Shown piece after piece: positions 50,494 through 60,106 of a stretch of 64,000 bases of DNA (positions are counted from its first letter, which is position 1; every line of letters begins with the position of its first letter). This DNA comes from JAHJQZ01 sp963676075 (GTDB lineage: Bacteria; Pseudomonadota; Alphaproteobacteria; Rhizobiales; Devosiaceae). A program made the translations under genes and the position numbers. Where the stretch lies: contig CAXXNZ010000013.1 in the NCBI GenBank assembly GCA_963676075.2, positions 62,001 through 126,000 on the forward strand, read 5' to 3'. A model generated the notes under the pieces. It searched no databases, was not told the origin of the DNA, and worked only from the letters and a program-made list of their open reading frames with translations.

Positions 50494-51504
50494 ATGACCT
50501 CAGCTTTTCCCCTCTCCATTCTCGACCTCGCCCCGATCTCCGACGGCACATCGACCTCCGATGCGCTCAGGGAAACCGTCGAACTCGCCAAGGCCGGCGA
50601 CCGGCTCGGCTACGAACGCATCTGGTACGCCGAACACCACGGCATGAAGATGATCGGGTCGGTTTCGCCCGAAATCCTCATTGCGTCCTCAGCGGCGGCA
50701 ACCCGCGACATCCGCGTCGGTTCGGGCGGCGTCATGCTCCTGAACCACATGCCTTTGCGTATCGTCGAGGCCTTCCGTTCGCTCGAAGCGCTTCATCCCG
50801 GTCGCATCGATCTCGGGCTCGGCCGCGCGCCGGGCGGCGACGGCTATGCCATGCGTGCCTTGCGAACCGGCGGCGGCGACGAGTTCTCGCATTATCTCGC
50901 CGAGCTGGTTGCCTTCGAACAGGGCGGCTTTCCCGACGGACACCCCTTGGCGCATGTCGAAGTGGCGCCGGGTGGGATCGCTCTGCCGCCGATGTGGATG
51001 CTTGGCTCCTCCGGCGGCAGCGCCGAGGCGGGCGGGCAACTGGGCATGGGCTATGCCTTTGCAGCGCATTTCAGCTCAACGCCGGGCGGCCCGGCGATCG
51101 AAGCCTACCGGCGCGCCTTCCGGCCCGGCCCGGTGTTTTCCGAACCCAAGGCCATCGTCTGCGTTTCGGCAATCTGTGCGCCGACGGACGAAGAGGCGGA
51201 CTACCTCGCCGGCAGTCAGGCACTGAACTGGGCGCAGTTCCTCACCGGACAGGAGCGTCGCCTGATGCCGCCCGAGGAAGCGGCGGCGCACACCTACACG
51301 CCGCAGGAACTGGCCGTCATCGAGAAACAAAAGCCTCTCTGGATCGTCGGCGGACCGGAAAAGGTCCGGGCCAAAATCGAGAAAAAGCGTGTCGAAACAG
51401 GCGCCGACGAGGTGATGATCACCACGACCATGCATTCATACGAACTGCGTCGAAGGTCTTATCAGCTGATTGCCGAGGCGTTCGGTGTGACGCCGCGCGC
51501 CTGA
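50494..51504 (+). CDS. LLM-class flavin-dependent oxidoreductase
   Basis: 336 aa, luciferase-like monooxygenase TIM barrel: PLSILDLAPISDG, YAEHHGMKMIGSVSPEILIASSAAATRDIRVGSGGVML, and LGLGRAPGGD. The MsnO8-type subgroup is the best match. The substrate is unknown. I chose the ATG at 50494; another ATG at 50476 would add six residues. Confidence 0.86.
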   Translation: MTSAFPLSILDLAPISDGTSTSDALRETVELAKAGDRLGYERIWYAEHHGMKMIGSVSPEILIASSAAATRDIRVGSGGVMLLNHMPLRIVEAFRSLEALHPGRIDLGLGRAPGGDGYAMRALRTGGGDEFSHYLAELVAFEQGGFPDGHPLAHVEVAPGGIALPPMWMLGSSGGSAEAGGQLGMGYAFAAHFSSTPGGPAIEAYRRAFRPGPVFSEPKAIVCVSAICAPTDEEADYLAGSQALNWAQFLTGQERRLMPPEEAAAHTYTPQELAVIEKQKPLWIVGGPEKVRAKIEKKRVETGADEVMITTTMHSYELRRRSYQLIAEAFGVTPRA

Positions 51505-51517
51505 GCGTCCCAGCACC

Positions 51518-51943
51518 TCACCCGAACTGCTTGCGCAGGATATATTCGTCGGCATCCGCGCTGGCGCCTTCGAAAGTCGTGACGCACATGTAGCCGAGCT
51601 TTTCGTAGAACCCGCGCGCCTGGAAACCGAAGGTCAATAGCCAGGCGCCCGTTGCACCGCTGGCGCGCGCCCAGGCTTCCGCCCGGGCGACAAGGTCGGC
51701 GCCGATTCCCTTGCCGCGCGCCTCCTTGGGCACGACGAGGAAATCGATATAGACCCAGTCGAGCCTCTTTTTCGCCCATAGGCCGCCGACGATGTCGCCG
51801 GCGTCATTGGTCAGGCACCAGGCGCGTTCGGCGGCACCGTTGAGACGGGGCATGCGCCGCAGGTTGTTGGCGCGCAGCGGCAAAACGATCGCCTCCTGAA
51901 CGTCCTGTCCGGGGTCCTCAACTTCATGAATGCCAAGTGTCAT
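51518..51943 (-). CDS. GNAT-family N-acetyltransferase
   Basis: 141 aa. Acetyl-CoA-binding motif VVPKEARGKGIGADLVARAEAWA, and ARGFYEKLGYMCV near the end. It starts within the RidA gene stop (TGATG, 1-base overlap), so the two are cotranscribed. Substrate unknown. Confidence 0.83.
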   Translation of the reverse strand: MTLGIHEVEDPGQDVQEAIVLPLRANNLRRMPRLNGAAERAWCLTNDAGDIVGGLWAKKRLDWVYIDFLVVPKEARGKGIGADLVARAEAWARASGATGAWLLTFGFQARGFYEKLGYMCVTTFEGASADADEYILRKQFG

Positions 51944-52329
51944 CAGTCGCGCGCTCCGATCCGCGCCGTGACCTCGATCTCGATCTTCATCCCGGCCTCG
52001 ATCATCTGCACGATGAGCATGGTCGCGGCGGGGCGGATGTCCTTGAACACCGGGCCGACGGCCTTGACCACCTCGTCGACATAGGAGCGGTCGCCGACAT
52101 AATAAACGACGCGGACTGTGTCCTCGATGCCGGAGCCGGCATCCTTCAGCGCCTTGTCGATCGTTTTTAGGGCGTTGCTCGCCTGTTCGCCGACGCTGTC
52201 GGGCATGGTCATGGTGGCGTAGTCGTAACCGGTCGTGCCGGACACATAGACAGTGTCCTCATGGCGGACGGCGCGGGAATAGCCGAAGGTTGCTTCAAAC
52301 GGTGAGTCGGTCGAGATGCGGGTGACCAT
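51943..52329 (-). CDS. RidA/YjgF-family protein
   Basis: 128 aa. Probably removes reactive enamine or imine intermediates or acts on related compounds. The conserved YVSGTTGYD, ALKDAGSG and ATMLIVQMIEAGMKIEIEVTARI blocks are present. Archetypal RidA has an Arg in xxxRxxV; here the family Arg appears to be missing (TMLIVQ), so the substrate may differ. Coupled to the GNAT gene. Confidence 0.83.
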   Translation of the reverse strand: MVTRISTDSPFEATFGYSRAVRHEDTVYVSGTTGYDYATMTMPDSVGEQASNALKTIDKALKDAGSGIEDTVRVVYYVGDRSYVDEVVKAVGPVFKDIRPAATMLIVQMIEAGMKIEIEVTARIGARD

Positions 52330-52446
52330 GTGGGAGGATCCTCAGCCCGGCTTGTGAGCCCTCGCCTCCGCCGGGATGACGGTCAAGGACAGGCACCGGC
52401 GTGCCCGAACAGATGATCATCTGGCGGCGGCTTGTCGCCGGTCCGA

Positions 52447-53052
52447 CTAGATCCAGGGACGGTTCTCGGCCATCTTGCCTTCGAAACCGGTGATGGAGGT
52501 TTCGGACTTCAGCGTCATGGCGATGTCGTCGAGCCCTTCGAGCAGAACCTGCTTGCGTGCCGGATCGATCTCGAAATGCGCCGAGCCGCCATCGGGACCG
52601 GAAATCGTCTGGGATTCGAGATCGATGGTCAGCGTCGCGTTCGAGCCGCGCTCGGCGTCGTCCATCAGCTTGTCGAGATCCTCGGGCGAAACGATCGCCG
52701 GCAGAATGCCGTTCTTGAAGCAGTTATTGTAGAAAATGTCGGCAAAGCTGGTCGAGATGACAACCTTGACGCCATAATCGAGCAGGGCCCAGGGCGCGTG
52801 CTCACGGCTTGAACCGCAGCCGAAATTGTCGCCGGCGACGATGATCTTGGCATTGCGATAGGCCGGCTTGTTGAGCACGAAGTCCGGGTTCTCCGAACCG
52901 TCCTCGTTGTAGCGCATCTCCGAGAACAGCGCCGTGCCCAGGCCCGTGCGCTTGATCGTCTTGAGATACTGCTTGGGGATGATCATGTCGGTGTCGATGT
53001 TGATGATCGGCAGGGGTGCTGCAACGCTGGTCAGCTTGTCGAACTTGTCCAT
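52447..53052 (-). CDS. leuD: 3-isopropylmalate dehydratase, small subunit
   Basis: Swivel domain of isopropylmalate isomerase, with LeuC. 201 aa. Family blocks NIDTDMIIPKQYLKTIKRTGLG and GDNFGCGSSREHAPWAL are intact. I chose the ATG at 53052. It lies 5.3 kb from leuC, which is common in Hyphomicrobiales. Confidence 0.95.
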   Translation of the reverse strand: MDKFDKLTSVAAPLPIINIDTDMIIPKQYLKTIKRTGLGTALFSEMRYNEDGSENPDFVLNKPAYRNAKIIVAGDNFGCGSSREHAPWALLDYGVKVVISTSFADIFYNNCFKNGILPAIVSPEDLDKLMDDAERGSNATLTIDLESQTISGPDGGSAHFEIDPARKQVLLEGLDDIAMTLKSETSITGFEGKMAENRPWI

Positions 53053-53167
53053 GGTGATCCCCGTTTTGTTGTCGGTGCTAGATGCCGCAAACGGGCGGGC
53101 CGGGTCAAGCACCGAGATCGCCGCCGGCTTTTGACAGACCGATGCGAGTAAGCCTAGACTCATCGTC

Positions 53168-53716
53168 ATGAGTGAAACTGTGGTCCCCTTCAGCGCCGAC
53201 ACGCGCCGCGACGCCATCCTCGACGCAGCGCGTTTGGCTTTTGCCAAGGCCGGCTATGCCGCGACGCCTGTGACCGACGTCGCCAAGGCCGCCGGCATCT
53301 CGCAGGCCTATGTCTTCAAGCTGTTTCCGACCAAGCTCGAACTGTTCGTCGCCGTCGTCGAACGCTGCTACGAAGAGATCGCCGACGCCATGAACAAGGC
53401 GGCAGAAAAGACCGGCAAGGCCAAGTCCGAGAAAAACCTAGAGGCGATGGAAAAGGCCTACACCAAGCTCATCGTCAACCGCGACATCCTGATGATCCAG
53501 GTGCACGCGCAGGCGGCTTCGGACATTCCCGAGATCCGCGACGCGGTGCGCCACGGCGTCGCCCATCTCATCGCCACCGCCAAATCACGCTCGGGCGCGT
53601 CAAAGAAAAAGGTGCAGCGCTTCATCGCACATTGCCAGCTCTGCCATCTGGTCACGGTGCTCGATGTCGGCAAGATCGACGCCACCTGGGCCCGGATCCT
53701 GACGGCGAAGCTGTAG
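53168..53716 (+). CDS. TetR-family transcriptional regulator
   Basis: 182 aa; N-terminal helix-turn-helix DAILDAARLAFAKAGYAATPVTDVAKAAGISQAYVFKLF. It is divergent from leuD, with starts 115 bases apart, but nothing shows that it controls leuD. The C-terminal ligand domain does not reveal the ligand. It stops 4 bases before the convergent argC stop. Confidence 0.86.
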   Translation: MSETVVPFSADTRRDAILDAARLAFAKAGYAATPVTDVAKAAGISQAYVFKLFPTKLELFVAVVERCYEEIADAMNKAAEKTGKAKSEKNLEAMEKAYTKLIVNRDILMIQVHAQAASDIPEIRDAVRHGVAHLIATAKSRSGASKKKVQRFIAHCQLCHLVTVLDVGKIDATWARILTAKL

Positions 53717-53720
53717 GCGG

Positions 53721-54665
53721 CTAAAGCCCCGTCGCCGGATCGACACCCATCATCAGGTTAAGATTTTGCACGGCGCCGCCGGATGCGCCCTTGCCGAGAT
53801 TGTCGTAGACCGCGATCACCACCGCCTGCTGGCGCTTGTCGTTGGCGCAGACTGTCAGGGTCAGTTTGTTGGTGCCGTTATTGGCCTCGGGCGTCAGGCT
53901 GGCGGATTTCTCGAAATCGGCAAGCGGTGCGACCTCGACCCAGCTTCCCGGAATACCGGCGAAATGCTCTGACAGAGCGGCGTGGATGTCGGCGCCAGTC
54001 ACTTGTCTTCCGAGCGCATCGAGCCTCAGCGGCGTCGCGGTCAGCATGCCCTTGTAGTAGTCGCCCACCGCCGGCACGAACAACGGCGCCGAGGTCAGCC
54101 GGCTGTAAAGCTGCATCTCCGGCAGATGCTTGTGGTTGAATCCGAGCGCATAGGGAATGAACTCGGGCGCGTCTTCGCCCTTTTCGACATAATCGGCGAT
54201 CATCGATTTGCCGCCGCCGGAATACCCGGAAATGCCGGAATAACTCGCCGAATAATCGGCCGGCATCAGGCCGGCGGCGATCAGCGGCCTAAAGGTCGCG
54301 ATCAGCCCGAGCGGCCAGCAGCCGGTATTGGCGACAAAACGCGCCCCGGCGATCCTGCCGGTCTGGGCCGCGTCCATTTCGGCAAAGCCATAGACCCAAT
54401 CCGGATCGACACGATAGGCGGTCGAGGCATCGATCACCCGTGTCGTTTGGTTCTCGATCAGCGACACGGCTTCCCTGGCCGCTGCGTCGGGCAGGCACAG
54501 GATGGCGATATCGGCGCTGTTGAGCGCGTCCTTGCGCGCGGCAAGGTCCTTGCGCTTGTCCTCGCCGAGCGAGATCAGGCTCAGGTCGGACCGGCCGGAC
54601 AGCCGATCCCTGATTTCGATGCCGGTGGTGCCGGCTTCGCCGTCGATGAAGATTGTCGTGGTCAT
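53721..54665 (-). CDS. argC: N-acetyl-gamma-glutamyl-phosphate reductase, type 2
   Basis: Third step of arginine synthesis. 314 aa, the short type 2 form found in alphaproteobacteria. FIDGEAGTTGIEI is the NADP-binding start and NTGCWPLG contains the catalytic Cys; SGYSGGGKSMIADYVE is conserved. Divergent from deoD, with starts 98 bases apart. Confidence 0.93.
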   Translation of the reverse strand: MTTTIFIDGEAGTTGIEIRDRLSGRSDLSLISLGEDKRKDLAARKDALNSADIAILCLPDAAAREAVSLIENQTTRVIDASTAYRVDPDWVYGFAEMDAAQTGRIAGARFVANTGCWPLGLIATFRPLIAAGLMPADYSASYSGISGYSGGGKSMIADYVEKGEDAPEFIPYALGFNHKHLPEMQLYSRLTSAPLFVPAVGDYYKGMLTATPLRLDALGRQVTGADIHAALSEHFAGIPGSWVEVAPLADFEKSASLTPEANNGTNKLTLTVCANDKRQQAVVIAVYDNLGKGASGGAVQNLNLMMGVDPATGL

Positions 54666-54763
54666 TTCACACTTGTCCTTGCCGCGGGCGGGTGTTTACA
54701 CCCGAATGGAGCACCTGTCATGTCCGGCAGGTAACAACAAGACCAAGAACATAGGAGGCGACC

Positions 54764-55471
54764 GTGACCCCGCATAATGAAGCCAACAAGGGTGACTACG
54801 CCGACACCGTGCTGCTGCCGGGCGATCCGCTCAGGGCGAAATGGATTGCCGAGACCTTTTTCGACGAGCCGCGCCTCGTCAATTCCGTCCGCAACTGCCT
54901 CGGCTACACTGGCACCTACAAGGGCAAGTCGGTCTCGGTTCAGGCAACGGGCATGGGCCAGCCTTCGCTTGCCATCTATGTCCACGAGCTTCTGGCGGTC
55001 TATGGCGTCAAGACGCTGATGCGCGTCGGCACCTGCGGCGGGCTCAACACCGACGTCAAGGTCCGCGATATCGTGCTCGCCATCACCGCCGCCACCGACA
55101 GCGCCATCAACAAGAGCTTCGAGCCCTATTCCTATGCGCCCTTCGCCGATTTCGGCCTGTTGCGCCGGGCAGCTGATCTGGCTGTCGAGCGCGGGCACAC
55201 GACCCATGTCGGCTCCATCGTCTCTTCGGATGTGTTCTATGTCCCCGAAGGCGTCGATTCCTACGGTGAATTGCCTCATCACGGCGTGCTTGCGGTGGAG
55301 ATGGAAGCCGCGACGCTCTATACGCTTGCCGCCCGCTTCAAGGCGCGCTCGCTCGCGATCTGCACCATGACCGACTGTCTGGTGACCGGGGAGCAGATCG
55401 ACGCCTCCGAGCGCCAGGGTTCTCTGACCGATATGGTCGAACTTGCGCTCGATACGGCGCTCGAAACCTGA
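54764..55471 (+). CDS. deoD: Purine-nucleoside phosphorylase, DeoD type
   Basis: Cleaves purine nucleosides with phosphate. 235 aa, hexameric NP-I family. Start is a GTG at 54764 with AGGAGG 5 bases upstream. Conserved VLLPGDPLRAKWIA phosphate loop, RVGTCGGL and VEMEAATLYTLAA. It is followed by an inorganic pyrophosphatase-like gene 1 base after its stop. Confidence 0.93.
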   Translation: MTPHNEANKGDYADTVLLPGDPLRAKWIAETFFDEPRLVNSVRNCLGYTGTYKGKSVSVQATGMGQPSLAIYVHELLAVYGVKTLMRVGTCGGLNTDVKVRDIVLAITAATDSAINKSFEPYSYAPFADFGLLRRAADLAVERGHTTHVGSIVSSDVFYVPEGVDSYGELPHHGVLAVEMEAATLYTLAARFKARSLAICTMTDCLVTGEQIDASERQGSLTDMVELALDTALET

Positions 55472-55472
55472 C

Positions 55473-55874
55473 ATGACCATGTCCGAACAGGTGTCCGACA
55501 TCTGGCAGGCGTACGAAAAGCTGGTGGGCGCATGCCCGCTCGTCATCGACCGTCCGGCAGGGTCGGTGCATCCGCGCCTGCCCGGGCGCATCTATCCGCT
55601 CGATTACGGTTATCTCGACGGAACACAGGCGATGGACGGCGGCGGCATCGACGTCTGGCGCGGCCAGACCGCCGGACGCGGGCTGATTGCGTTGGCGATC
55701 ACCGTCGACCTCGTCAAGCGCGACACCGAGATCAAGCTCATCCTCGACTGTTCGGACGAAGAGATCGCCGTCATCGACCGGTTCCACAACGACAGCGACG
55801 TCTTTCGCGCCCAGGTCTTCAGGCGTGAAAGCCGGGTCTCTTCCAAAAGCGCGACGGTAACTAGTCCTTCCTGA
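55473..55874 (+). CDS. Inorganic pyrophosphatase-like protein
   Basis: 133 aa. Contains IDRPAGSVHPRLPGRIYPLDYGYLDGT and DVWRG, resembling the soluble inorganic pyrophosphatase fold, but it is shorter than the usual 170-180 aa and lacks parts of the standard metal-site set, so catalysis is not certain. I chose the ATG at 55473 (55479 also possible). It begins 1 base after deoD, which supports a nucleotide-salvage operon. The 3' end overlaps the convergent DUF4893 gene. Confidence 0.7.
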   Translation: MTMSEQVSDIWQAYEKLVGACPLVIDRPAGSVHPRLPGRIYPLDYGYLDGTQAMDGGGIDVWRGQTAGRGLIALAITVDLVKRDTEIKLILDCSDEEIAVIDRFHNDSDVFRAQVFRRESRVSSKSATVTSPS

Positions 55875-56481
55875 CCAGCTCGATGACGTCGTGCCGGCTC
55901 TCGAAGACCGGATAGGGCAGTTCGAGCACGAAATGCGTGCCGTCCTCAGCATCCTTGGTCACGCAGCCGACCTGGTCGCGTTTGGCGTCATCGCCATAGG
56001 CGACGGGCGTGGTCTCGTAGCCATATGTCAAGGCGCCGCGGTAAAGCAGCCCGGACCCCGCCGGCACCAGGGTGCCTTCAAATCTCTGACTGCCGGTTGT
56101 CTTGGACAGCGTCAACGTGTCCCGGGCGCGTGTCACCTCGCAGGCGAACCACTGATAAACCACCAATTCCGAAATGCCGCCGAGCTTGATGGTGCGGCAC
56201 TGGTACTGGCCCTCGGGCATTGCGGCCACGGGGTAAAGCCCATTCTGGAAAAGCATCGAAACGGCGGCGCGGTCAGCACTGCTTTCGGCTCTCATCGCCT
56301 CGGCCAGCCCGCCAGTGCGCGATGAGACGAGGTGCTCGATACGATAGACGTCTCGATCAGTGAGCCCCGCGTCGTCCGGAACGGTGCAGGGCCCGCCGAC
56401 GATCTGTTCGACGCTGGCAAGAGTGGGCGAGGCAAGGACCGACAGGGCGATGGCAGCGGCCAGAGATTTTCGCAGCATCAT
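55861..56481 (-). CDS. Secreted DUF4893-family protein
   Basis: 206 aa with a signal peptide (MMLRKSLAAAIALSVLASPTLA) and the DUF4893 body (CTVPDDAGLTDRDVYRIEHL ... YQCRTIKLGG ... GLLYRGALTYGYET). Four or five cysteines suggest disulfides. Role unknown. I chose the ATG at 56481, with 56478 equally possible. Confidence 0.75.
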   Translation of the reverse strand: MMLRKSLAAAIALSVLASPTLASVEQIVGGPCTVPDDAGLTDRDVYRIEHLVSSRTGGLAEAMRAESSADRAAVSMLFQNGLYPVAAMPEGQYQCRTIKLGGISELVVYQWFACEVTRARDTLTLSKTTGSQRFEGTLVPAGSGLLYRGALTYGYETTPVAYGDDAKRDQVGCVTKDAEDGTHFVLELPYPVFESRHDVIELVRKD

Positions 56482-56547
56482 GGTCAGGTCTCCGAGGATT
56501 GCGCGACCCCTAGGACTGGCGGGAGAAAGTGACGCCATCGCGACGGC

Positions 56548-56973
56548 TCACTGCTCTTCTTGTGCCGCCGCAGCTTCCACAGCTTCCATGTCATCGTCGG
56601 AATAGCCGAAATGGTGACCGATCTCGTGCACCAGCACATGGGTGACGATGTCGCCGAGCGCCTCGTCTTCCTGTTCGACCCAGAAATCGAGGATCGGGCG
56701 GCGGAACAGCCAGATCCGGTTGGGCAGGGCGCCGGTTTCCGGCGTGTCGCCGAGTTCTGTCAGGCCGGCGCCTTCGAACAGGCCGAGCAGGTCGAACGGG
56801 CTTTCGAGCCCGAGGTCTTCGAGCATGTCGTCATCGGGGAAATCGGCAATGGCGAACAGGACATCGCCGGTCAGGTCCCGGAACTGGTCCGGCAGCCCCG
56901 CAAAGGCGGTCTTTGCCATCTGCTCGAAAGCATCAAGGCTTGGCGGTAGTGCCGACTGCCAGACGTCAGCCAT
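56548..56973 (-). CDS. Zincin-like metallopeptidase (DUF1025/MpxA-type)
   Basis: 141 aa; HEIGHHFGYSDDDMEA carries the HExxH zinc motif. Its start overlaps the end of the GGDEF gene by 8 bases, so the two are cotranscribed. The acidic N-terminal half is typical of this small cytosolic metallopeptidase family, whose targets are unknown. I chose the ATG at 56973 (MADVWQSALPPSL). Confidence 0.82.
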   Translation of the reverse strand: MADVWQSALPPSLDAFEQMAKTAFAGLPDQFRDLTGDVLFAIADFPDDDMLEDLGLESPFDLLGLFEGAGLTELGDTPETGALPNRIWLFRRPILDFWVEQEDEALGDIVTHVLVHEIGHHFGYSDDDMEAVEAAAAQEEQ

Positions 56974-58222
56974 GCTGGGTTTGCGCCAGAACCAACTTGG
57001 TCGGCGCCCGATCAGGCGTGTCTGCGATGGCGATGCGGTCGCGGCCGCTCTGCTTGGCCTGATAGAGCGCCTTGTCGGCCCGTGCCATGAGCAGATGCAG
57101 CGGTTCGTTCTCCACACGCTCGGCGACACCGCCGCTCAGCGTGATCTGCCAGGGGATTTCGGGGCCGAAATCCGAGGTGCAAAGCCGGGTACGAATGGCT
57201 TCGGCCAGCAGGCGGGCGGTTGAGACATGGCCGCCGGGAATGAGCACGGCGAACTCCTCGCCGCCAATGCGACCGGCGATCTGGCCATCGGCGATTGCGT
57301 CGCGAATGATGCCGCCGAGACCGGCGATGACCCGGTCGCCACAGGCATGCCCACCCGTGTCATTGACCCGCTTGAAGTGATCGATATCGAAGGTCGCAAC
57401 GGCAATGGACCTCCGCCCGGTTGCCTGGATCGCCAGTTCCGCCGCTTCGTCGAAGCTGCCACGATTGAGCAGGCCGCTGAGAGAATCGATCGCCGAGCGC
57501 TCCCTCACGCTGCGAATAGCGTCAAGGGCTGCGCGCAGAAAGGCCGAAACGGCGATGGCCAGCAGGACGAGGATCGTCAAGAGCGCCAGGATCAGTGGCT
57601 TTTCTATTTGTGAGGGGACGACCAGGTCCATTTGACCGATGGCATTGGGAGGGACAGTAAAATGCGGCAGGTCGCCGAAGAGCTTGGCGCGCAAAGAGTT
57701 TTCGAGCGTGATCATCCAATAGGACCGCACGCCCAAAAGAGCTGCGGCGATGATGAGGGAAATGGCGGTGCCGATATCGATCAGCGGCAATGCAGTCTTG
57801 GCCAGGATTCTCCAGGCGGCGCCAAGCGTGACGATCAGCGTCGGGATCGGGCCGATGGCGACCCATGACGTGTGTGGGGCGTCGACTGCGATAAGCACGA
57901 TGCCGGCGCAGAACAGCAGGATGGTGCCGGCGATGATCTCAATGTGCGGCCGGGTGGGGATGCTGCCCTCGCGATGCATGGCGAGCGTCGCGATCACGAC
58001 CGCGCCGAACAACGACGACCAGGTCGCTATTTTGCGCCAGACGACTTCACTTGAAGGGTCGAGAACCGTGGTTGCCAGCGACGCCGCGATCAGCACGAAG
58101 AACCATGTCCACCAGCCGAATGTCGCAAGCCGACGATCATAAAGATACGCGGCCAGAAATCCGGCCGCCAGAATGATCGCCGCAAGGGTATCGGCAACAA
58201 TGAAGATCTCGAAATCGACCAT
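56966..58222 (-). CDS. Membrane diguanylate cyclase (GGDEF domain)
   Basis: 418 aa. Residues 1-240 hold about seven membrane segments and an outside loop; the C-terminal GGDEF domain has the active-site signature GGEEF (RIGGEEFAVLIPGG) and DIDHFKRVNDTGGHACGD. The product c-di-GMP controls motility and attachment. The RxxD inhibitory site normally five residues before GGDEF is not present (GQIAGRIGGEEF), so feedback inhibition may be absent. Signal unknown. Confidence 0.88.
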   Translation of the reverse strand: MVDFEIFIVADTLAAIILAAGFLAAYLYDRRLATFGWWTWFFVLIAASLATTVLDPSSEVVWRKIATWSSLFGAVVIATLAMHREGSIPTRPHIEIIAGTILLFCAGIVLIAVDAPHTSWVAIGPIPTLIVTLGAAWRILAKTALPLIDIGTAISLIIAAALLGVRSYWMITLENSLRAKLFGDLPHFTVPPNAIGQMDLVVPSQIEKPLILALLTILVLLAIAVSAFLRAALDAIRSVRERSAIDSLSGLLNRGSFDEAAELAIQATGRRSIAVATFDIDHFKRVNDTGGHACGDRVIAGLGGIIRDAIADGQIAGRIGGEEFAVLIPGGHVSTARLLAEAIRTRLCTSDFGPEIPWQITLSGGVAERVENEPLHLLMARADKALYQAKQSGRDRIAIADTPDRAPTKLVLAQTQHG

Positions 58223-58279
58223 TGTAACTCGCTGAATTCACAGGCAGCGAGCATAGCTGATGCGCGTTAACGCCCGGTT

Positions 58280-58299
58280 TGGCCTACCGCAGCGTTAAG
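58280..58299. terminator. Small hairpin downstream of leuC
   Basis: GCAGCG-TTAAG-CGCTGC, 6-base stem, about 50 bases after the leuC stop. The T-run is poor on the minus strand, so termination is only possible, not shown. Confidence 0.35.
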
Positions 58300-58346
58300 C
58301 GCTGCAGTATGATATAGTTAAGTTGAGCCTAACGCTCCAGTTTCGA

Positions 58347-59753
58347 TCAGACCTTGGGCCAATCGCGGATGTCGACGAAGTGGCCGGCGATCGCCGCTGC
58401 CGCCGCCATGGCGGGTGAAACCAGATGCGTGCGGCCCTTGAAGCCCTGACGGCCCTCGAAATTGCGATTGGATGTCGAGGCACACCGCTCTTCGGGCTTC
58501 AGCTTGTCCGGGTTCATGGCAAGGCACATCGAGCAGCCCGGCTCGCGCCATTCGAACCCGGCGGCGATGAAGATCTTGTCGAGACCCTCGGCTTCCGCCT
58601 GTTCCTTCACAAGACCTGAGCCCGGCACGACCATGGCGCTGACGCTGTTGGCAACCTTGTTGTCGCCGATCACGGCGGCGGCGGCGCGCAGGTCTTCGAT
58701 GCGACCGTTGGTGCACGAGCCGATGAACACCTTGTCGATGGCGATGTCGGTGATCTTGGTGCCCGGCTTGAGGCCCATATACTCGAGCGCCCGCTTCTTG
58801 GACGCGCGCTTGTTGGCGTCGGCGATCTCATCCGGATCTGGCACGACGCCCGTCACCGAGATGACGTCCTCGGGCGAGGAGCCCCAGGAAACGATCGGCG
58901 GCAGGTTGGCGGCATCGAGAACGACGGTGCGATCGAACACCGCGTCGTCGTCCGATTTCAGCGTCTTCCAGTAGTCCATGGCCATGTCCCAGGCCTTGCC
59001 CTCGGGCGCACGCGGACGGCCCTTGACGTACTCGAAGGTCTTTTCGTCGGGTGCGATCAGGCCGGCGCGGGCGCCGCCTTCGATGGTCATGTTGCACACC
59101 GTCATGCGGCCTTCCATCGACAGCGCCTCGATGGCTTCGCCGGCGAATTCGATGACATGACCGGTCCCGCCCGCGGTGCCGATCTCGCCGATGATGGCGA
59201 GAATGATGTCCTTGGCGGTCACGCCTTCGGGCAGTTTCCCGTCGACGCGGACCAGCATGTTCTTGGCTTTTTTCTGGATCAGCGTCTGGGTGGCCAGAAC
59301 GTGCTCAACCTCGGAAGTGCCGATGCCGTGGGCCAAAGCGCCGAAGGCGCCATGCGTCGAGGTGTGGCTGTCACCACACACAATGGTCATGCCGGGCAGG
59401 GTGAAGCCCTGTTCCGGTCCGACGATGTGCACGATCCCCTGACGCTTGTCGAAGGGGTCGTAATATTCGATGCCGAAATCCTTGGTGTTGTCGGCCAGCG
59501 CCGCGATCTGGATGGCGCTTTCGGGGTCCGGATTGGGCAGCGACCGGTCGGTCGTGGGCACATTGTGATCGACCACGGCGAGGGTGCGTTCGGGCGCGCG
59601 GACCTTGCGGTCCGACAGGCGCAGCCCTTCGAAGGCCTGCGGGCTCGTCACCTCGTGGACCAGATGCCGGTCGATATAGATAAGCGACGTTCCGTCCTCG
59701 TTTGTCGCAACAAGGTGATCGTCCCAGATCTTGTCGTAAAGCGTCTTGGCCAT
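58347..59753 (-). CDS. leuC: 3-isopropylmalate dehydratase, large subunit
   Basis: Aconitase-family enzyme with a [4Fe-4S] cluster, second step of leucine synthesis. 468 aa. Cluster cysteines lie in GSCTNGR and EPGCSMC; CGDSHTSTHGAFGALAHGIGTSEVEHVLATQ is conserved. I chose the ATG at 59753 (MAKTLYDKIWDDH). Confidence 0.95.
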   Translation of the reverse strand: MAKTLYDKIWDDHLVATNEDGTSLIYIDRHLVHEVTSPQAFEGLRLSDRKVRAPERTLAVVDHNVPTTDRSLPNPDPESAIQIAALADNTKDFGIEYYDPFDKRQGIVHIVGPEQGFTLPGMTIVCGDSHTSTHGAFGALAHGIGTSEVEHVLATQTLIQKKAKNMLVRVDGKLPEGVTAKDIILAIIGEIGTAGGTGHVIEFAGEAIEALSMEGRMTVCNMTIEGGARAGLIAPDEKTFEYVKGRPRAPEGKAWDMAMDYWKTLKSDDDAVFDRTVVLDAANLPPIVSWGSSPEDVISVTGVVPDPDEIADANKRASKKRALEYMGLKPGTKITDIAIDKVFIGSCTNGRIEDLRAAAAVIGDNKVANSVSAMVVPGSGLVKEQAEAEGLDKIFIAAGFEWREPGCSMCLAMNPDKLKPEERCASTSNRNFEGRQGFKGRTHLVSPAMAAAAAIAGHFVDIRDWPKV

Positions 59754-60106
59754 AATCGGTCCCGTCCTGTCATGGATCGTCTTCAAGAGACCGGTTTCTA
59801 CGCTGTCGACACTCGGACGGTCAAGAATGCGACGCAGGCAGAGCCGTCCCGGACCTGCTTTGTCGGCCGCTCATGCGGATTACCCCGAAAAGACTGGGGC
59901 GATGCCGATAGGACGCCGATGTCCCGCCCTGTCTTGCCATCCTGCCCATCTGGCACGAATATCGGCATTGTTGCGCACAAATCCCTCGCCAAGCCCTTAA
60001 TCCGGACGTAGCTACCGTGCAGCTTCCACAACAGCTTGGTGCCGTCGAGTTGGCGGGCCGGTCAGAGTGTGGCAGGCTAGTTTTCCAGTCGAGGGGCCAC
60101 GCATCG
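59754..60106. other. Divergent region between leuC and the glutamate dehydrogenase gene
   Basis: Holds the leuC promoter on the minus strand (59795-59824). Beyond it I see no gene and no clear palindrome; short frames on the minus strand have no ribosome binding site. Confidence 0.4.
59795..59824 (-). promoter_or_regulatory. Probable leuC promoter
   Basis: On the minus strand TTGACC (59824-59819) and TAGAAA (59800-59795), 18 bases apart, place the start of transcription about 35 bases before leuC. Confidence 0.45.

Noticed and set aside
49189..59753. Scattered leuB, leuD and leuC as an unusual arrangement
   Set aside because: Separated leu genes are common in Hyphomicrobiales, so this is not evidence of anything new.
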